DNA of 36,629 nt from Synergistaceae bacterium (GTDB lineage Bacteria > Synergistota > Synergistia > Synergistales > Synergistaceae), in the NCBI GenBank assembly GCA_031288335.1, contig JAITRO010000098.1, forward strand, positions 1-36,629, written 5' to 3'. The stretch's first letter is position 1. Every line of letters begins with the position of its first letter. A program made the translations under genes and the position numbers. The notes below the pieces were generated by a model, which was given only the letters and a program-made list of their open reading frames with translations, made no database searches and was not told where the DNA came from. Positions 1-7,588 of the stretch are shown in pieces.

Positions 1-1
1 C

Positions 2-388
2 AACGAAAAATGGGGGCCGAGGTTTCCCGACATGAGCTACGCTTACGACCGCGAATACCTGGAAATGCTCGAATCCGCCGCCGTGGAGGAAAAAATTCCC
101 CTTCGCAAGGGCGTCTACATCGCCTTTTCCGGGCCTTCCTTCGAGACACCGGCCGAGATAAGAATGGCTGGCGTTATGGGGGCCGATATCGTGGGCATGT
201 CGACCATTCCCGAGGTGATAGTGGCAAACCACATGAGCGTGAGGGTGGCCGTCGTCTCGTGCGTGGCGAATTTCGCGGCGGGCGTGAAGCCCGAAAAACT
301 TCACCATCAGGAAGTGCTGGACAGCATGGCGCGCGCCGCCGGTTCGATGGAGCGGCTCCTGCGCGCTTTCTTGAGGAAGATATCCTGA
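2..388 (+). CDS. punA: Purine nucleoside phosphorylase, C-terminal part (5' end outside window)
   Basis: This is the C-terminal 128 residues of a trimeric-type purine nucleoside phosphorylase, which splits purine nucleosides with phosphate into the base and (deoxy)ribose-1-phosphate in cytoplasmic purine salvage. The reading frame is open from base 2 with no start, so the gene begins upstream. Visible family signatures are GPRFPDM at the left edge, then GVYIAFSGPSFETPAEIRM followed by GADIVGMSTIPEVIVANH, which carry the base- and sugar-binding residues of the PNP/MTAP family. The C-terminus has a normal length. The next gene starts 2 bp after the stop, so the two are probably co-transcribed. 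Family assignment is firm; the exact substrate (inosine/guanosine or broader) is inferred. Confidence 0.93.
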   Translation, partial: NEKWGPRFPDMSYAYDREYLEMLESAAVEEKIPLRKGVYIAFSGPSFETPAEIRMAGVMGADIVGMSTIPEVIVANHMSVRVAVVSCVANFAAGVKPEKLHHQEVLDSMARAAGSMERLLRAFLRKIS

Positions 389-390
389 CG

Positions 391-1299
391 ATGGACATAC
401 CGTCGTTTATGCCGATATTGGGTATTAAAACGCGGAGGATGATGAACATCCTGAAATCCAGTCTTCTTGTATGCGTTCTGTCTCTTTTGTTTGTATCGCG
501 TCTCTTCGCGGCGGGGATTGCCGAACTCGACGGTCACAAGAGGGTGCGCTTTGCGGAGTGTTTCAACCGTCCATCGGCGCAATTTCTGATGATGGCACTC
601 GATTTGCCGCTCGGTGAAATTGGAACCGTTCCCCCCTCATGGGCGACCCTTCCTTCGGAGACGCCGGAGGACCTGAAGAATTTGGAAGACACGTTCGTCA
701 TGGCTAATTTCGACATCATCATCACGGGAAACAAAGCTTACGCGGAATCCCTCCGGAAACGCGGCCTGGTGAAACAGCCGGTCTCGCTGTGGAAGGAGAG
801 GATAATTCTCGCCGGTCCCGCAGAAAGGCTCGCGGCCTTCAGCGGTCTCGATGCCGCGTCCGCGCTCAGGAAGATATTCTCGGAGAAGGGTCTTTACTTT
901 TCCCTTTTGGCCGACGAGGATGTCATCGAGGCGGAAGGCGCGCTCTTTAAATCGGCGGGCATCGAGAACAGAGCGTCGTATCGGGGTTATGTGGAAACGA
1001 CACGGGACGATCTGAACGCACTCTTCCAGGCGGGCGACGAGGGAGCCTTCCTCCTGGTGGGAGAAGCCTCATTCGCACAGTACGCGGAGGCGGAACGCCT
1101 CGATCCGGCGCTGGTCAAGATCGCGCCGACCGATCATTTCAGGCATACTTACGCCTGTCTTGCGGAGAATGCCGGGTTCAGGAAAATCCGCGCGGCTGAC
1201 GCGGCTAAATATATGGAATGGCTGCAAGGCGCATCCGCCGCCGGGATTATCTCGGATTTTTCAATGGGAGGGACGAATCCGTTCGTTCCATCGAGATGA
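391..1299 (+). CDS. Periplasmic substrate-binding-protein-like protein (tungstate/molybdate PBP-like fold)
   Basis: This secreted protein of about 302 residues resembles periplasmic binding proteins. The N-terminus has a basic stretch (KTRR), a hydrophobic core and an A-rich cleavage region near LFAAGIAE. The middle has DIIITGNKAYAESL and the end has AAKYMEWLQG followed by FSMGGTNPFVPSR, which resembles the helix-strand C-terminus of TupA/ModA-like proteins. The usual N-terminal ligand-binding TTTS/SG motif is not recognisable, so the ligand is unknown. Alternative starts are ATG at 439 or 442, but GGAGG abuts 439 too closely; GAGGAAG upstream fits 391 better. No permease or ATPase partner follows. 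The gene lies directly behind the PNP gene. Fold assignment is moderate and the specific substrate is not assigned. Confidence 0.5.
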   Translation: MDIPSFMPILGIKTRRMMNILKSSLLVCVLSLLFVSRLFAAGIAELDGHKRVRFAECFNRPSAQFLMMALDLPLGEIGTVPPSWATLPSETPEDLKNLEDTFVMANFDIIITGNKAYAESLRKRGLVKQPVSLWKERIILAGPAERLAAFSGLDAASALRKIFSEKGLYFSLLADEDVIEAEGALFKSAGIENRASYRGYVETTRDDLNALFQAGDEGAFLLVGEASFAQYAEAERLDPALVKIAPTDHFRHTYACLAENAGFRKIRAADAAKYMEWLQGASAAGIISDFSMGGTNPFVPSR

Positions 1300-1321
1300 C
1301 TTGCCATAAAATCCAAGACAA

Positions 1322-1456
1322 ACCTTGGGGTTCCGCCCCATGCCTCGGCAGGGAACAAGCCCCCCCCCCCCACCCCCGCACCTTCATAAAGGGGTCGGGG
1401 GAACCGGTGCCCCGGCGGGGTTCGGGGCGGAACCCCGAGGTTCTGAGATCCTGTAA
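1322..1456. repeat. Dispersed GC-rich intergenic repeat, family A copy 1
   Basis: The gap between two + strand genes holds a GC-rich element with inverted ends (CTTGGGGTTCCGCCCC near 1324 and GGGGCGGAACCCC near 1425). It matches the copies at 25.4 and 35.2 kb, but its central part (GGCAGGGAACAAGC, then GCACC and AAAGGGGTC) reads as the reverse complement of theirs, so the core is in the opposite orientation. It contains a run of 12 C at 1360-1371. It could fold into a long hairpin and may act as a 3'-end or REP-like element; that function is inferred. Confidence 0.75.
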
Positions 1457-1477
1457 TAATAAATGGGGGGCAATAAT

Positions 1478-2230
1478 ATGTGGAAAATAACGAAAGCGTT
1501 GATCTGTCTTGCTATTATGGTATTCTTCTGCGGGACGGCGGGCGCCGCTCCTAAATATGACGCGATGCTCGCGAGATGGACGAAAACGGAGAGCGGGAAG
1601 GACGATTTTGGAGGGGCGTTTACGTTCAAGGCCACTCTTTACACGGCTGAATACATCGAAGCCCTGATGCGGAGCGAAGCGGAAAAAAATATGTGGACGG
1701 CTTCAGAACTCGAGGATTACAAATATAATTTTTTGAAAGGGCTCAACCTGGACGACAATATCGCCGTGCATCTCGAGATAGAGGAATTGGGTCCCACGGC
1801 ACATATGTCCCCCTTCAACGAGATGCTCGCGATGTGGATAGGCAAGACGAAATACGCCCCGTCTGATTACGATAAGAGGTTCAACATGCCGTTGCAGGGC
1901 AAAATCGACGGCATGGTATTCTTTCCCCGTTACGACGAAAAAACGGGCAAGCCGCTCCTGAACCGCAAGATGTCGTTGAGACTGGTCGTAAACGGAGCTA
2001 TCAGCCCGGTTATAAATAACAGAGAACTGCGCTTCATCTGGGATGTGGAGGCGGAAGACGCCCCGACGGCGATCTCCGGAACAGCGGCGGACAGGTTGGA
2101 AGTCGACAGGCTTCTGCGCAGAATGGAAAAACTCACCGCGGAAAAAGCTGATCTCCAATCCCAGTTGGACGCGAAAAATCAGGAGATAAAAGAAATAAAC
2201 GCAAGAATAGAAGAGCTGCAAAACAAGTAA
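1478..2230 (+). CDS. Secreted protein with C-terminal coiled coil, family unknown
   Basis: This 250-residue exported protein is not recognised as a named family. It starts with a signal peptide (MWKITKALICLAIMVFFCG, then AGAAP) and ends with a heptad-patterned, charged coiled coil over about the last 40 residues (MEKLTAEKADLQSQLDAKNQ and onward). The middle is a mixed domain with RSEA, a conserved FFP patch (GMVFFPRYD) and beta-strand-like stretches. The same order of landmarks occurs in the secreted protein at 10350-11501, so the two look like distant paralogues. ATG 1478 is preferred because GGGGGG at 1465-1470 lies 7 bases upstream; ATG 1463 overlaps that site and would spoil the signal peptide. 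pfkA follows after 41 bp. A periplasmic or surface location is inferred. Confidence 0.7.
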   Translation: MWKITKALICLAIMVFFCGTAGAAPKYDAMLARWTKTESGKDDFGGAFTFKATLYTAEYIEALMRSEAEKNMWTASELEDYKYNFLKGLNLDDNIAVHLEIEELGPTAHMSPFNEMLAMWIGKTKYAPSDYDKRFNMPLQGKIDGMVFFPRYDEKTGKPLLNRKMSLRLVVNGAISPVINNRELRFIWDVEAEDAPTAISGTAADRLEVDRLLRRMEKLTAEKADLQSQLDAKNQEIKEINARIEELQNK

Positions 2231-2271
2231 CACGGCAAAAATTCTTGACTGAAGACGAGGGGGATATCGAT

Positions 2272-3231
2272 TTGAAGCGCATAGGAGTTCTAACAAGCGG
2301 CGGCGACGCGCCGGGAATGAACGCCGCGATAAGGGCCGTCACGCGTACCGCCATTTACAAGGGGCTCGACGTGATAGGTTTTCGCAGGGGATACGAGGGA
2401 TTGCTGGACGGCGATGTCGTGCCGCTCACGGTAAGCTCCGTAGGGGGCATCATCCACAGGGGAGGCACCATCCTTCGCACAGCCAGGAGCGAACGCTTCG
2501 TCAAACCCGAAGGCGTGCGTGAAGGCCTCCAGCGCCTGAAAGAATACGATATCAACGCATTGGTGGTGATCGGGGGGGACGGTTCCTTCCGCGGCGCTTA
2601 CGACCTGCACAAACTCGGTTATCCCGTGATAGGGATACCGGGAACCATAGATAACGACATGGCCGGGACCGACTGCACCATAGGTTTCGATACGGCGTGC
2701 AATACGGCCCTCCAGTGCATCCAAAAACTGAGGGATACAGCCTCCAGCCACGAACGTCTGTTCCTCGTGGAGGTCATGGGACGTCACGCCGGTTTTCTCG
2801 CCCTCGAAGCGGCAGTCGCCGCGGGAGCGGAATATGTCCTCCTGCCGGAGAGGCCGTTCGACATCGAGGATCTCTGCAAGAAACTGCACTACGCGCACGA
2901 ACGCGGCAAGTCGCATACCTTGATAATAGTGGCCGAAGGCGTGATGACGGCCTCCGAGCTTTCGTCGCGGTTGAAGGATACAGGGGGTTATTCCGCGAGG
3001 ATAGTGGTTCTTGGGCATCTGCAAAGAGGCGGAAGCCCGTCGTCCTTCGACGCTGTGCTCGCGTCGCGTCTCGGCGGCGGCGCCATCGAGGCTCTCGTAC
3101 GCGGCGAGGCGGGCGTCATGGTCGGGCGTAACGCCGGGCGCGTGGAGACGCATCCCCTTCAGTACTCCTGGGAAACGAGGAAAGATATCGACGAGGATAT
3201 GATGGCCCTGGTGGAGATGCTGGGCATCTAA
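2272..3231 (+). CDS. pfkA: ATP-dependent 6-phosphofructokinase
   Basis: The gene encodes a 319-residue phosphofructokinase that phosphorylates fructose-6-phosphate to fructose-1,6-bisphosphate, the committed step of glycolysis. The length equals that of typical bacterial PfkA. Diagnostic motifs are the N-terminal TSGGDAPGMNAAIR (ATP site), IGGDGS near residue 102, GTIDNDMAGTD with the catalytic Asp near 127, EVMGRHAGFLA near 170 and LGHLQRGGSPS near 250. The GGDG pattern indicates the ATP-using rather than the PPi-using class. TTG at 2272 is chosen because GAGGGGG lies 8 bases upstream and the protein then begins with the canonical (M)KRIGVLTSGG; a TTG at 2245 would add nine non-conserved residues. 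The DUF4392 gene begins 7 bp after the stop. Confidence 0.97.
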   Translation: MKRIGVLTSGGDAPGMNAAIRAVTRTAIYKGLDVIGFRRGYEGLLDGDVVPLTVSSVGGIIHRGGTILRTARSERFVKPEGVREGLQRLKEYDINALVVIGGDGSFRGAYDLHKLGYPVIGIPGTIDNDMAGTDCTIGFDTACNTALQCIQKLRDTASSHERLFLVEVMGRHAGFLALEAAVAAGAEYVLLPERPFDIEDLCKKLHYAHERGKSHTLIIVAEGVMTASELSSRLKDTGGYSARIVVLGHLQRGGSPSSFDAVLASRLGGGAIEALVRGEAGVMVGRNAGRVETHPLQYSWETRKDIDEDMMALVEMLGI

Positions 3232-3238
3232 AGGGCAG

Positions 3239-4069
3239 ATGAAAGACGACGAAATATTCCACAGGCTCACTGAAATATCGGCGGGGGGCATCTCGGGACG
3301 GGGCCCGTCACTTCTTTGTACGGACGGGCTCTGGACGGCGGCGCTTGATATCATTCGCGCCGCCCGAAATACTGCCGTAATTACGGGGTTTTTCATAGCC
3401 TCGGCCGACGCTCCGGAGACGGACGGCCCCTCCGGAAGCGTCGTACTGGCAAGGGCCCTCATGAGGGCCGGCATCGAGACGGACATATGGACGGACGCGC
3501 GGTGTCTCGGTGTTCTGTCGATATGCGCGGAATCGATTTCGTTCCCGGCGGACAGGGTGCGCAACGTCTCGGATGGAATCGGGAGGGCGAAACAGCCGGG
3601 CCTTTTGATATACGTGGAACGCCTTGGGCGGGCCGCCGATGGGGCTTATTACGATATGCGCGGCAAGGACGTCTCGAAAGTCACCGCCCCTCTCGACGAG
3701 TATGCCTTGAACGGCGCGTCGCGGGTGATCGGAATAGGCGACGGAGGCAACGAGGCTGGCATGGGAAATTACATGGAGCGGCTGTGCGTCATGATGCCGG
3801 ATTACGCAATGTGTCTCTCATCGGTGCGCGCGGACGTATGTATACCGGTGGACGTGTCGAATTGGGGTGCTTATGCCCTGTCCGCGGCGTTATCGCGCGA
3901 TTGCGGCGTATGGCTGGGTCAGACACAGGCTGAGGAAGCGGCGATGCTGGAGGCTATGGCGTCGGCTGGAGCTGTGGACGGGACCAGTAAAAAAAACGCT
4001 CTGTCGGTGGATGGGTTCGATATGTCGAAACAGCTCGAAATAGTCTCATCCCTTCGGAGTCTGTTTTAA
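3239..4069 (+). CDS. DUF4392 / D-glutamate cyclase-like protein
   Basis: This 276-residue cytoplasmic protein resembles the DUF4392 domain of D-glutamate cyclase, which in vertebrates converts D-glutamate to 5-oxo-D-proline. Family-like landmarks are TGFFIASADAPETDGPSG near residue 50, VERLGRAADGAYYDMRG near 127 and VIGIGDGGNEAGMGN near 163, the last two being the most distinctive. Free-standing versions are common in bacteria and mostly uncharacterised. ATG 3239 follows AAGGG only a few bases away and lies 7 bp after the pfkA stop, so it is probably translated in one operon with pfkA. A role in D-amino-acid breakdown would suit a peptide or cell-wall user but is inferred; the enzymatic reaction is not proven for bacterial homologues. 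Confidence 0.78.
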   Translation: MKDDEIFHRLTEISAGGISGRGPSLLCTDGLWTAALDIIRAARNTAVITGFFIASADAPETDGPSGSVVLARALMRAGIETDIWTDARCLGVLSICAESISFPADRVRNVSDGIGRAKQPGLLIYVERLGRAADGAYYDMRGKDVSKVTAPLDEYALNGASRVIGIGDGGNEAGMGNYMERLCVMMPDYAMCLSSVRADVCIPVDVSNWGAYALSAALSRDCGVWLGQTQAEEAAMLEAMASAGAVDGTSKKNALSVDGFDMSKQLEIVSSLRSLF

Positions 4070-4080
4070 ACGAGGCGCGA

Positions 4081-4569
4081 ATGATCGGCAAGCGGTTGAA
4101 AATTCACGAGCCACTGGTTTTAGTCGGGCTGATGGCCTTGGCGTTGATGCTGTTGGTGTCATGGGGTTTCAGGAGAAGCAATTTCGCGTCCGGGTCTTTC
4201 AAGATGAATGAGGTGCTGATTTGCGAGGAACTCGATGAAAACCTGAGACCGGTGAGCGCCGACAGGAATATATCCCAGGAATCGCAGCAGGCGTGCCTGT
4301 GGTTCGATTACTCGGGGGCTCGCAGGGGCGACACGATTGAAATATCCTGGTATCTCAGCGGGGAGATGATACAGCGTGAGACGGTGCGCCTGTCATCGTC
4401 GGAGGGCATAAAAGCGTTTTACCTTCTCAAGGAGGACGGCTCCCCGCTCGCGCCGGGTTTTTATTCAGTCATAATAAGCTGCAACGGCAAGGACACGTAT
4501 GAGGATAATTTCACCGTCGCCGTTTCGAGCGACGACGCCTTTCCCGATAATGTGGTCGTATGGGATTAA
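4081..4569 (+). CDS. Membrane-anchored small protein, function unknown
   Basis: This 162-residue protein has one N-terminal membrane segment (about residues 12-29, VLVGLMALALMLLVSWGF) after a short basic stretch. The remainder is predicted to face the periplasm. The outer part shows alternating strand-like segments (ACLWFDYSGARRGDTIEIS, MIQRETVRLSS, APGFYSVIISCNG) typical of a small beta-sandwich. No catalytic motif is visible and the gene is not recognised. It starts 11 bp after the DUF4392 gene and is the last gene before a 305-bp gap, so it probably ends the operon that begins upstream of pfkA. Real-gene status is supported by the signal anchor and the spacing. Confidence 0.68.
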   Translation: MIGKRLKIHEPLVLVGLMALALMLLVSWGFRRSNFASGSFKMNEVLICEELDENLRPVSADRNISQESQQACLWFDYSGARRGDTIEISWYLSGEMIQRETVRLSSSEGIKAFYLLKEDGSPLAPGFYSVIISCNGKDTYEDNFTVAVSSDDAFPDNVVVWD

Positions 4570-4611
4570 AAGGGAGAATTTCTGCCGCGTGGAAATTATA
4601 AAAAAAGCTAT

Positions 4612-4639
4612 TTGCATTTTTAGATGTTCGGGATACAAT
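4612..4639 (+). promoter_or_regulatory. Candidate sigma-70 promoter for rho
   Basis: TTGCAT (4612-4617) and TACAAT (4634-4639) are separated by 16 bases, close to the sigma-70 consensus. Transcription from here would give a leader of roughly 230 bases before rho, including dispersed repeat B copy 1. Long leaders fit autoregulated rho genes in other bacteria. The promoter is predicted from sequence only. Confidence 0.45.
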
Positions 4640-4680
4640 GGCTACGCTCTATTTGGATGGCGGACGCAATTCATTCATAT

Positions 4681-4759
4681 CAATTTGAAATCAAAGGCCT
4701 GAAGGGTGAAGCGTAAAATCGGTTTGTACGGTTATTCAGCGACATCAAAAACAGCCTGT
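4681..4759 (+). repeat. Dispersed repeat, family B copy 1
   Basis: This 79-base element begins CAATTTGAAATCAAAGGCCT and continues with GGGTGAAGCGTAAAA, then GGTTATTCAGC and ending near AAAAACAGCCTGT. It aligns along its whole length with 14289-14365. It lies in the gap upstream of rho, probably inside its transcribed leader. No gene is seen in the rest of the gap (4570-4874) apart from the candidate promoter. Origin (small non-autonomous mobile element or regulatory repeat) is unknown. Confidence 0.75.
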
Positions 4760-4874
4760 CGATGGTGAAGTGATATCATGTCAATGCGCGGCATCGTCTT
4801 TCTCACGAATATTTCGCTTGCAGCCAATAAAGTAAATAAATGCACAGAGCCGGTTAGGAGGCCAGTCTATTACA

Positions 4875-6230
4875 ATGAATAATACTACTACTATGGAGCC
4901 TGATGACGTCGCGTTACAGGAATTGAACGACGCGAAATTGGGTGTTGCCGCCGAAGCGGGGGAAGCCAAAAATTCCGTCTGTCGGGTCGATTTCAACAAA
5001 CTTCAGGCCATGTCCATCATCGAACTGAGGAAGGTCGCTCGAGAGATGGGCGTGGCGAGCCCGACAACACAGAGAAAGGATGATCTCATCTTCAGCATCC
5101 TGGCGGCGCAGGCTCTGCAAATGGGGTTCAGGTATGGGGGCGGAACGCTCGAATGTCTTCCTGAGGGATACGGTTTCCTGCGGCCTTCCGGTTTGCTTCC
5201 CAGCAACAACGATATTTACGTCTCCGCCTCGCAGATAAGGCGCTTCGGCCTTCGCAACGGCGACGTGGTCGGCGGAATGGTGCGTCCCCCAAGGGATCCT
5301 GAGCATTACGAGGCTTTGATCCGGGTGGAAGCCGTAAATTATTCGGATCCGGAGGAAGCCCGCAGACGCCCTATGTTTGAGGCTCTCGTCCCGATATTTC
5401 CGGATCAGAAGATAAACCTGGAGACAGAGCAAAAGAGGCTTTCGACGAGGCTGGTCGACCTGTTCGTCCCGATCGGCAAGGGGCAGAGAGCGCTCATCGT
5501 CTCCCCCCCCAAGGCTGGGAAGACGACCCTGTTGAAACATCTCGCCAACGCCATCACGATGAACCATCCCGAGGTAATAATGATGGTCCTGCTGGTGGAC
5601 GAGCGGCCGGAAGAGGTAACCGATATGAGCCGCTCCGTGGACGGAGAGATAATAGCTTCTACTTTCGACCGCCCGGCGGAAGAGCACATGCGCGTCGCGT
5701 CGCTGTCCCTGGAAAAAGCCAAGAGACTGGTGGAGGTGGGCAAGGATGTGGTGCTGCTGCTCGACTCGATCACGCGTCTTGCGAGGGCGTCGAACCTCAT
5801 AGTGCCCCCCTCGGGACGCACACTGTCGGGAGGTATGGATCCCGCGGCGCTTTACTTCCCCAAAAAATTCTTCGGCGCGGCGAGAAACATCGAGAACGGC
5901 GGCAGCCTGACGATAATAGGCACATCACTGGTGGAGACCGGCAGCCGTATGGACGACGTCATATACGAGGAATTCAAGGGCACGGGCAATATGGAGATTC
6001 ACCTTTCAAGGAAGATTTCCGAGCAGAGACTCTTCCCGGCCATAGATATAACCCGATCGGGGACGAGACGCGAGGACCTTCTGATGCCGGATGATGAACT
6101 CCAGAGGCTTTGGACGCTTCGCCGGAAGATCGCTAACATGGACGAGGCCGAGGTGCTGGCACTAATCATCGATAAACTGAAATTGACGACGTCGAACAAG
6201 GAATTTCTGGGGACGATAAAAGTAGGATAA
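4875..6230 (+). CDS. rho: Transcription termination factor Rho
   Basis: The gene encodes a 451-residue Rho, the hexameric RNA-dependent ATPase that ends transcription at factor-dependent terminators. After about 40 non-conserved residues comes the N-terminal helical domain ([14 protein letters not shown], 47-60), then the cold-shock-like RNA-binding fold with GYGFLRP (98-104). The motor domain has Walker A PPKAGKTT (211-218), [11 protein letters not shown] (241-251), Walker [16 protein letters not shown] (291-305) and the Q-loop region [10 protein letters not shown] (318-327). All key residues are present, so it should be active. ATG 4875 lies 13 bases after TAGGAGG, a slightly long spacing. 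The LysM/M23 gene follows after 18 bp and may be co-transcribed. Confidence 0.98.
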   Translation: MNNTTTMEPDDVALQELNDAKLGVAAEAGEAKNSVCRVDFNKLQAMSIIELRKVAREMGVASPTTQRKDDLIFSILAAQALQMGFRYGGGTLECLPEGYGFLRPSGLLPSNNDIYVSASQIRRFGLRNGDVVGGMVRPPRDPEHYEALIRVEAVNYSDPEEARRRPMFEALVPIFPDQKINLETEQKRLSTRLVDLFVPIGKGQRALIVSPPKAGKTTLLKHLANAITMNHPEVIMMVLLVDERPEEVTDMSRSVDGEIIASTFDRPAEEHMRVASLSLEKAKRLVEVGKDVVLLLDSITRLARASNLIVPPSGRTLSGGMDPAALYFPKKFFGAARNIENGGSLTIIGTSLVETGSRMDDVIYEEFKGTGNMEIHLSRKISEQRLFPAIDITRSGTRREDLLMPDDELQRLWTLRRKIANMDEAEVLALIIDKLKLTTSNKEFLGTIKVG

Positions 6231-6248
6231 ACGCAGGGCGGGGAGATT

Positions 6249-7550
6249 GTGGCCAAGATGAGAATTTCGAAAAAGATCAAAAAGTGTTTTCTGGCGATGC
6301 TGTTGGCTTTGACCGTAATTTTTTCGTATTCTTGCATCAGCTTCGCATCGCGGCGCGCCGGCGCTCTGTGGTACTCCGATGGTTTCGACGACAGTTCCGA
6401 CGAGGAATTTTCGGCAGGGTATGTGGTCGTTGACGCGATAGACGCCCGCAAGTACGAAGGGCAGGGCGGCGGTTCGTCAAACGGGGATTTGTCGCTGATG
6501 GACGACGACGCAGAACTGTTCGAGGAAGGGGCCGAGGAGCGTCCCGGCATAGTATCAGGCAACTGGAAAATGATAACGGTCGAAGCCGGATGGACCCTTT
6601 CTAAGATATCGGAGTCGAACGGGATTTCCATAGAAAATATAATGAAGGCCAACGAGCTTGCCAATCAGCACAAACTGCGCGAAGGACAGATTTTATATAT
6701 TCCCGCGAATGAAAACGCGGTCGAAGCCACCCTAAAATACGTCAGAGGACTGAAAGAAGACGCCGTTAACAAACTCAAGCAGGCCGCACCGCTTGAGATG
6801 ACCGACTACGTCATCAAAAACGGCGATACGCTGTGGCAGATCGCCAATACTTTCAACCTCGACGTCAACACGATTTTTGGATGCAACAAAGTCTCGGAGG
6901 GGGATGTCCTGAAAGTGGACTCAATCATCAAGATCCCCAACCAGGACGGAATCTTCATCACCGTTAAAAAGGGCCAGACGGTGGAGAAACTGGCTAAGGA
7001 GTACGACATTTATCCCGAGGCGATATTGTCCGCTAACAGGATGGAGGAGGCTTCTTTGAAACAGGGTTCGCAGCTTTTCCTGCCCGGCGCCAAGGTTGCG
7101 GTGGCCGAATCGAACGGGAAGACGAACGCTGTAGCTTCGAAAGTCAAGAACACGGTCTCCGTGAAAAAGGGTTTCGGGTGGCCGGTAGCCGGAAAAATTT
7201 CCAGTTCATACGGAAGACGCCGCCATCCGGTGAGGGGGAACAGTGATTTTCACACTGGGATCGATATAAGGGCTCCCCGCGGAAGGACCATCGCCGCGTC
7301 GTCGGCCGGCAAGGTGGTTCATGCCGGCTGGATGGGGGGGTATGGCAGGACGATCGTAATTTCTCATCCCGGCAATATCACCACGCTCTACGGGCACTGC
7401 AGCAAGTTGCTGGTGAAAGTCGGGGCCAACGTCAGGAGAGGGCAGGCGGTAGCAAGGATTGGAAGCACTGGGATATCGACAGGAAATCACGTTCACTTCG
7501 AAGTACGTTCGGGCGGACGGCCGATAAATCCCATAAAGGTGTTGAGGTAA
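6249..7550 (+). CDS. LysM-repeat M23 family cell-wall metallopeptidase
   Basis: This 433-residue exported protein has a signal peptide, three LysM peptidoglycan-binding repeats and a C-terminal M23 (LytM/lysostaphin-type) zinc peptidase domain. The LysM units lie at about 98-145 (ITVEAGWTLSKISESNGIS), 180-226 (YVIKNGDTLWQIANTFNLD) and 229-278 (ITVKKGQTVEKLAKEYDIY). The peptidase (about 305-433) keeps the zinc ligands in FHTGIDIRAP (His and Asp) and GNHVHFEVRSGG (HxH), plus LYGHCS, so it is predicted to cut peptide cross-links. It likely acts in the periplasm in cell division or wall turnover. GTG 6249 follows GGGGAG closely; ATG 6258 is an equally plausible start with a 12-base spacing. The gene lies between rho and pyrG on the same strand. 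Confidence 0.93.
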   Translation: MAKMRISKKIKKCFLAMLLALTVIFSYSCISFASRRAGALWYSDGFDDSSDEEFSAGYVVVDAIDARKYEGQGGGSSNGDLSLMDDDAELFEEGAEERPGIVSGNWKMITVEAGWTLSKISESNGISIENIMKANELANQHKLREGQILYIPANENAVEATLKYVRGLKEDAVNKLKQAAPLEMTDYVIKNGDTLWQIANTFNLDVNTIFGCNKVSEGDVLKVDSIIKIPNQDGIFITVKKGQTVEKLAKEYDIYPEAILSANRMEEASLKQGSQLFLPGAKVAVAESNGKTNAVASKVKNTVSVKKGFGWPVAGKISSSYGRRRHPVRGNSDFHTGIDIRAPRGRTIAASSAGKVVHAGWMGGYGRTIVISHPGNITTLYGHCSKLLVKVGANVRRGQAVARIGSTGISTGNHVHFEVRSGGRPINPIKVLR

Positions 7551-7588
7551 TGTTCGCACAGCGGCATAACAGGGAGTGATTTTAAGAT

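Noticed and set aside
1360-1371. Run of 12 C as a phase-variation tract.
   Set aside because: It lies in a non-coding repeat 107 bases before the next start and upstream of its ribosome site, so an on/off coding switch is not supported.
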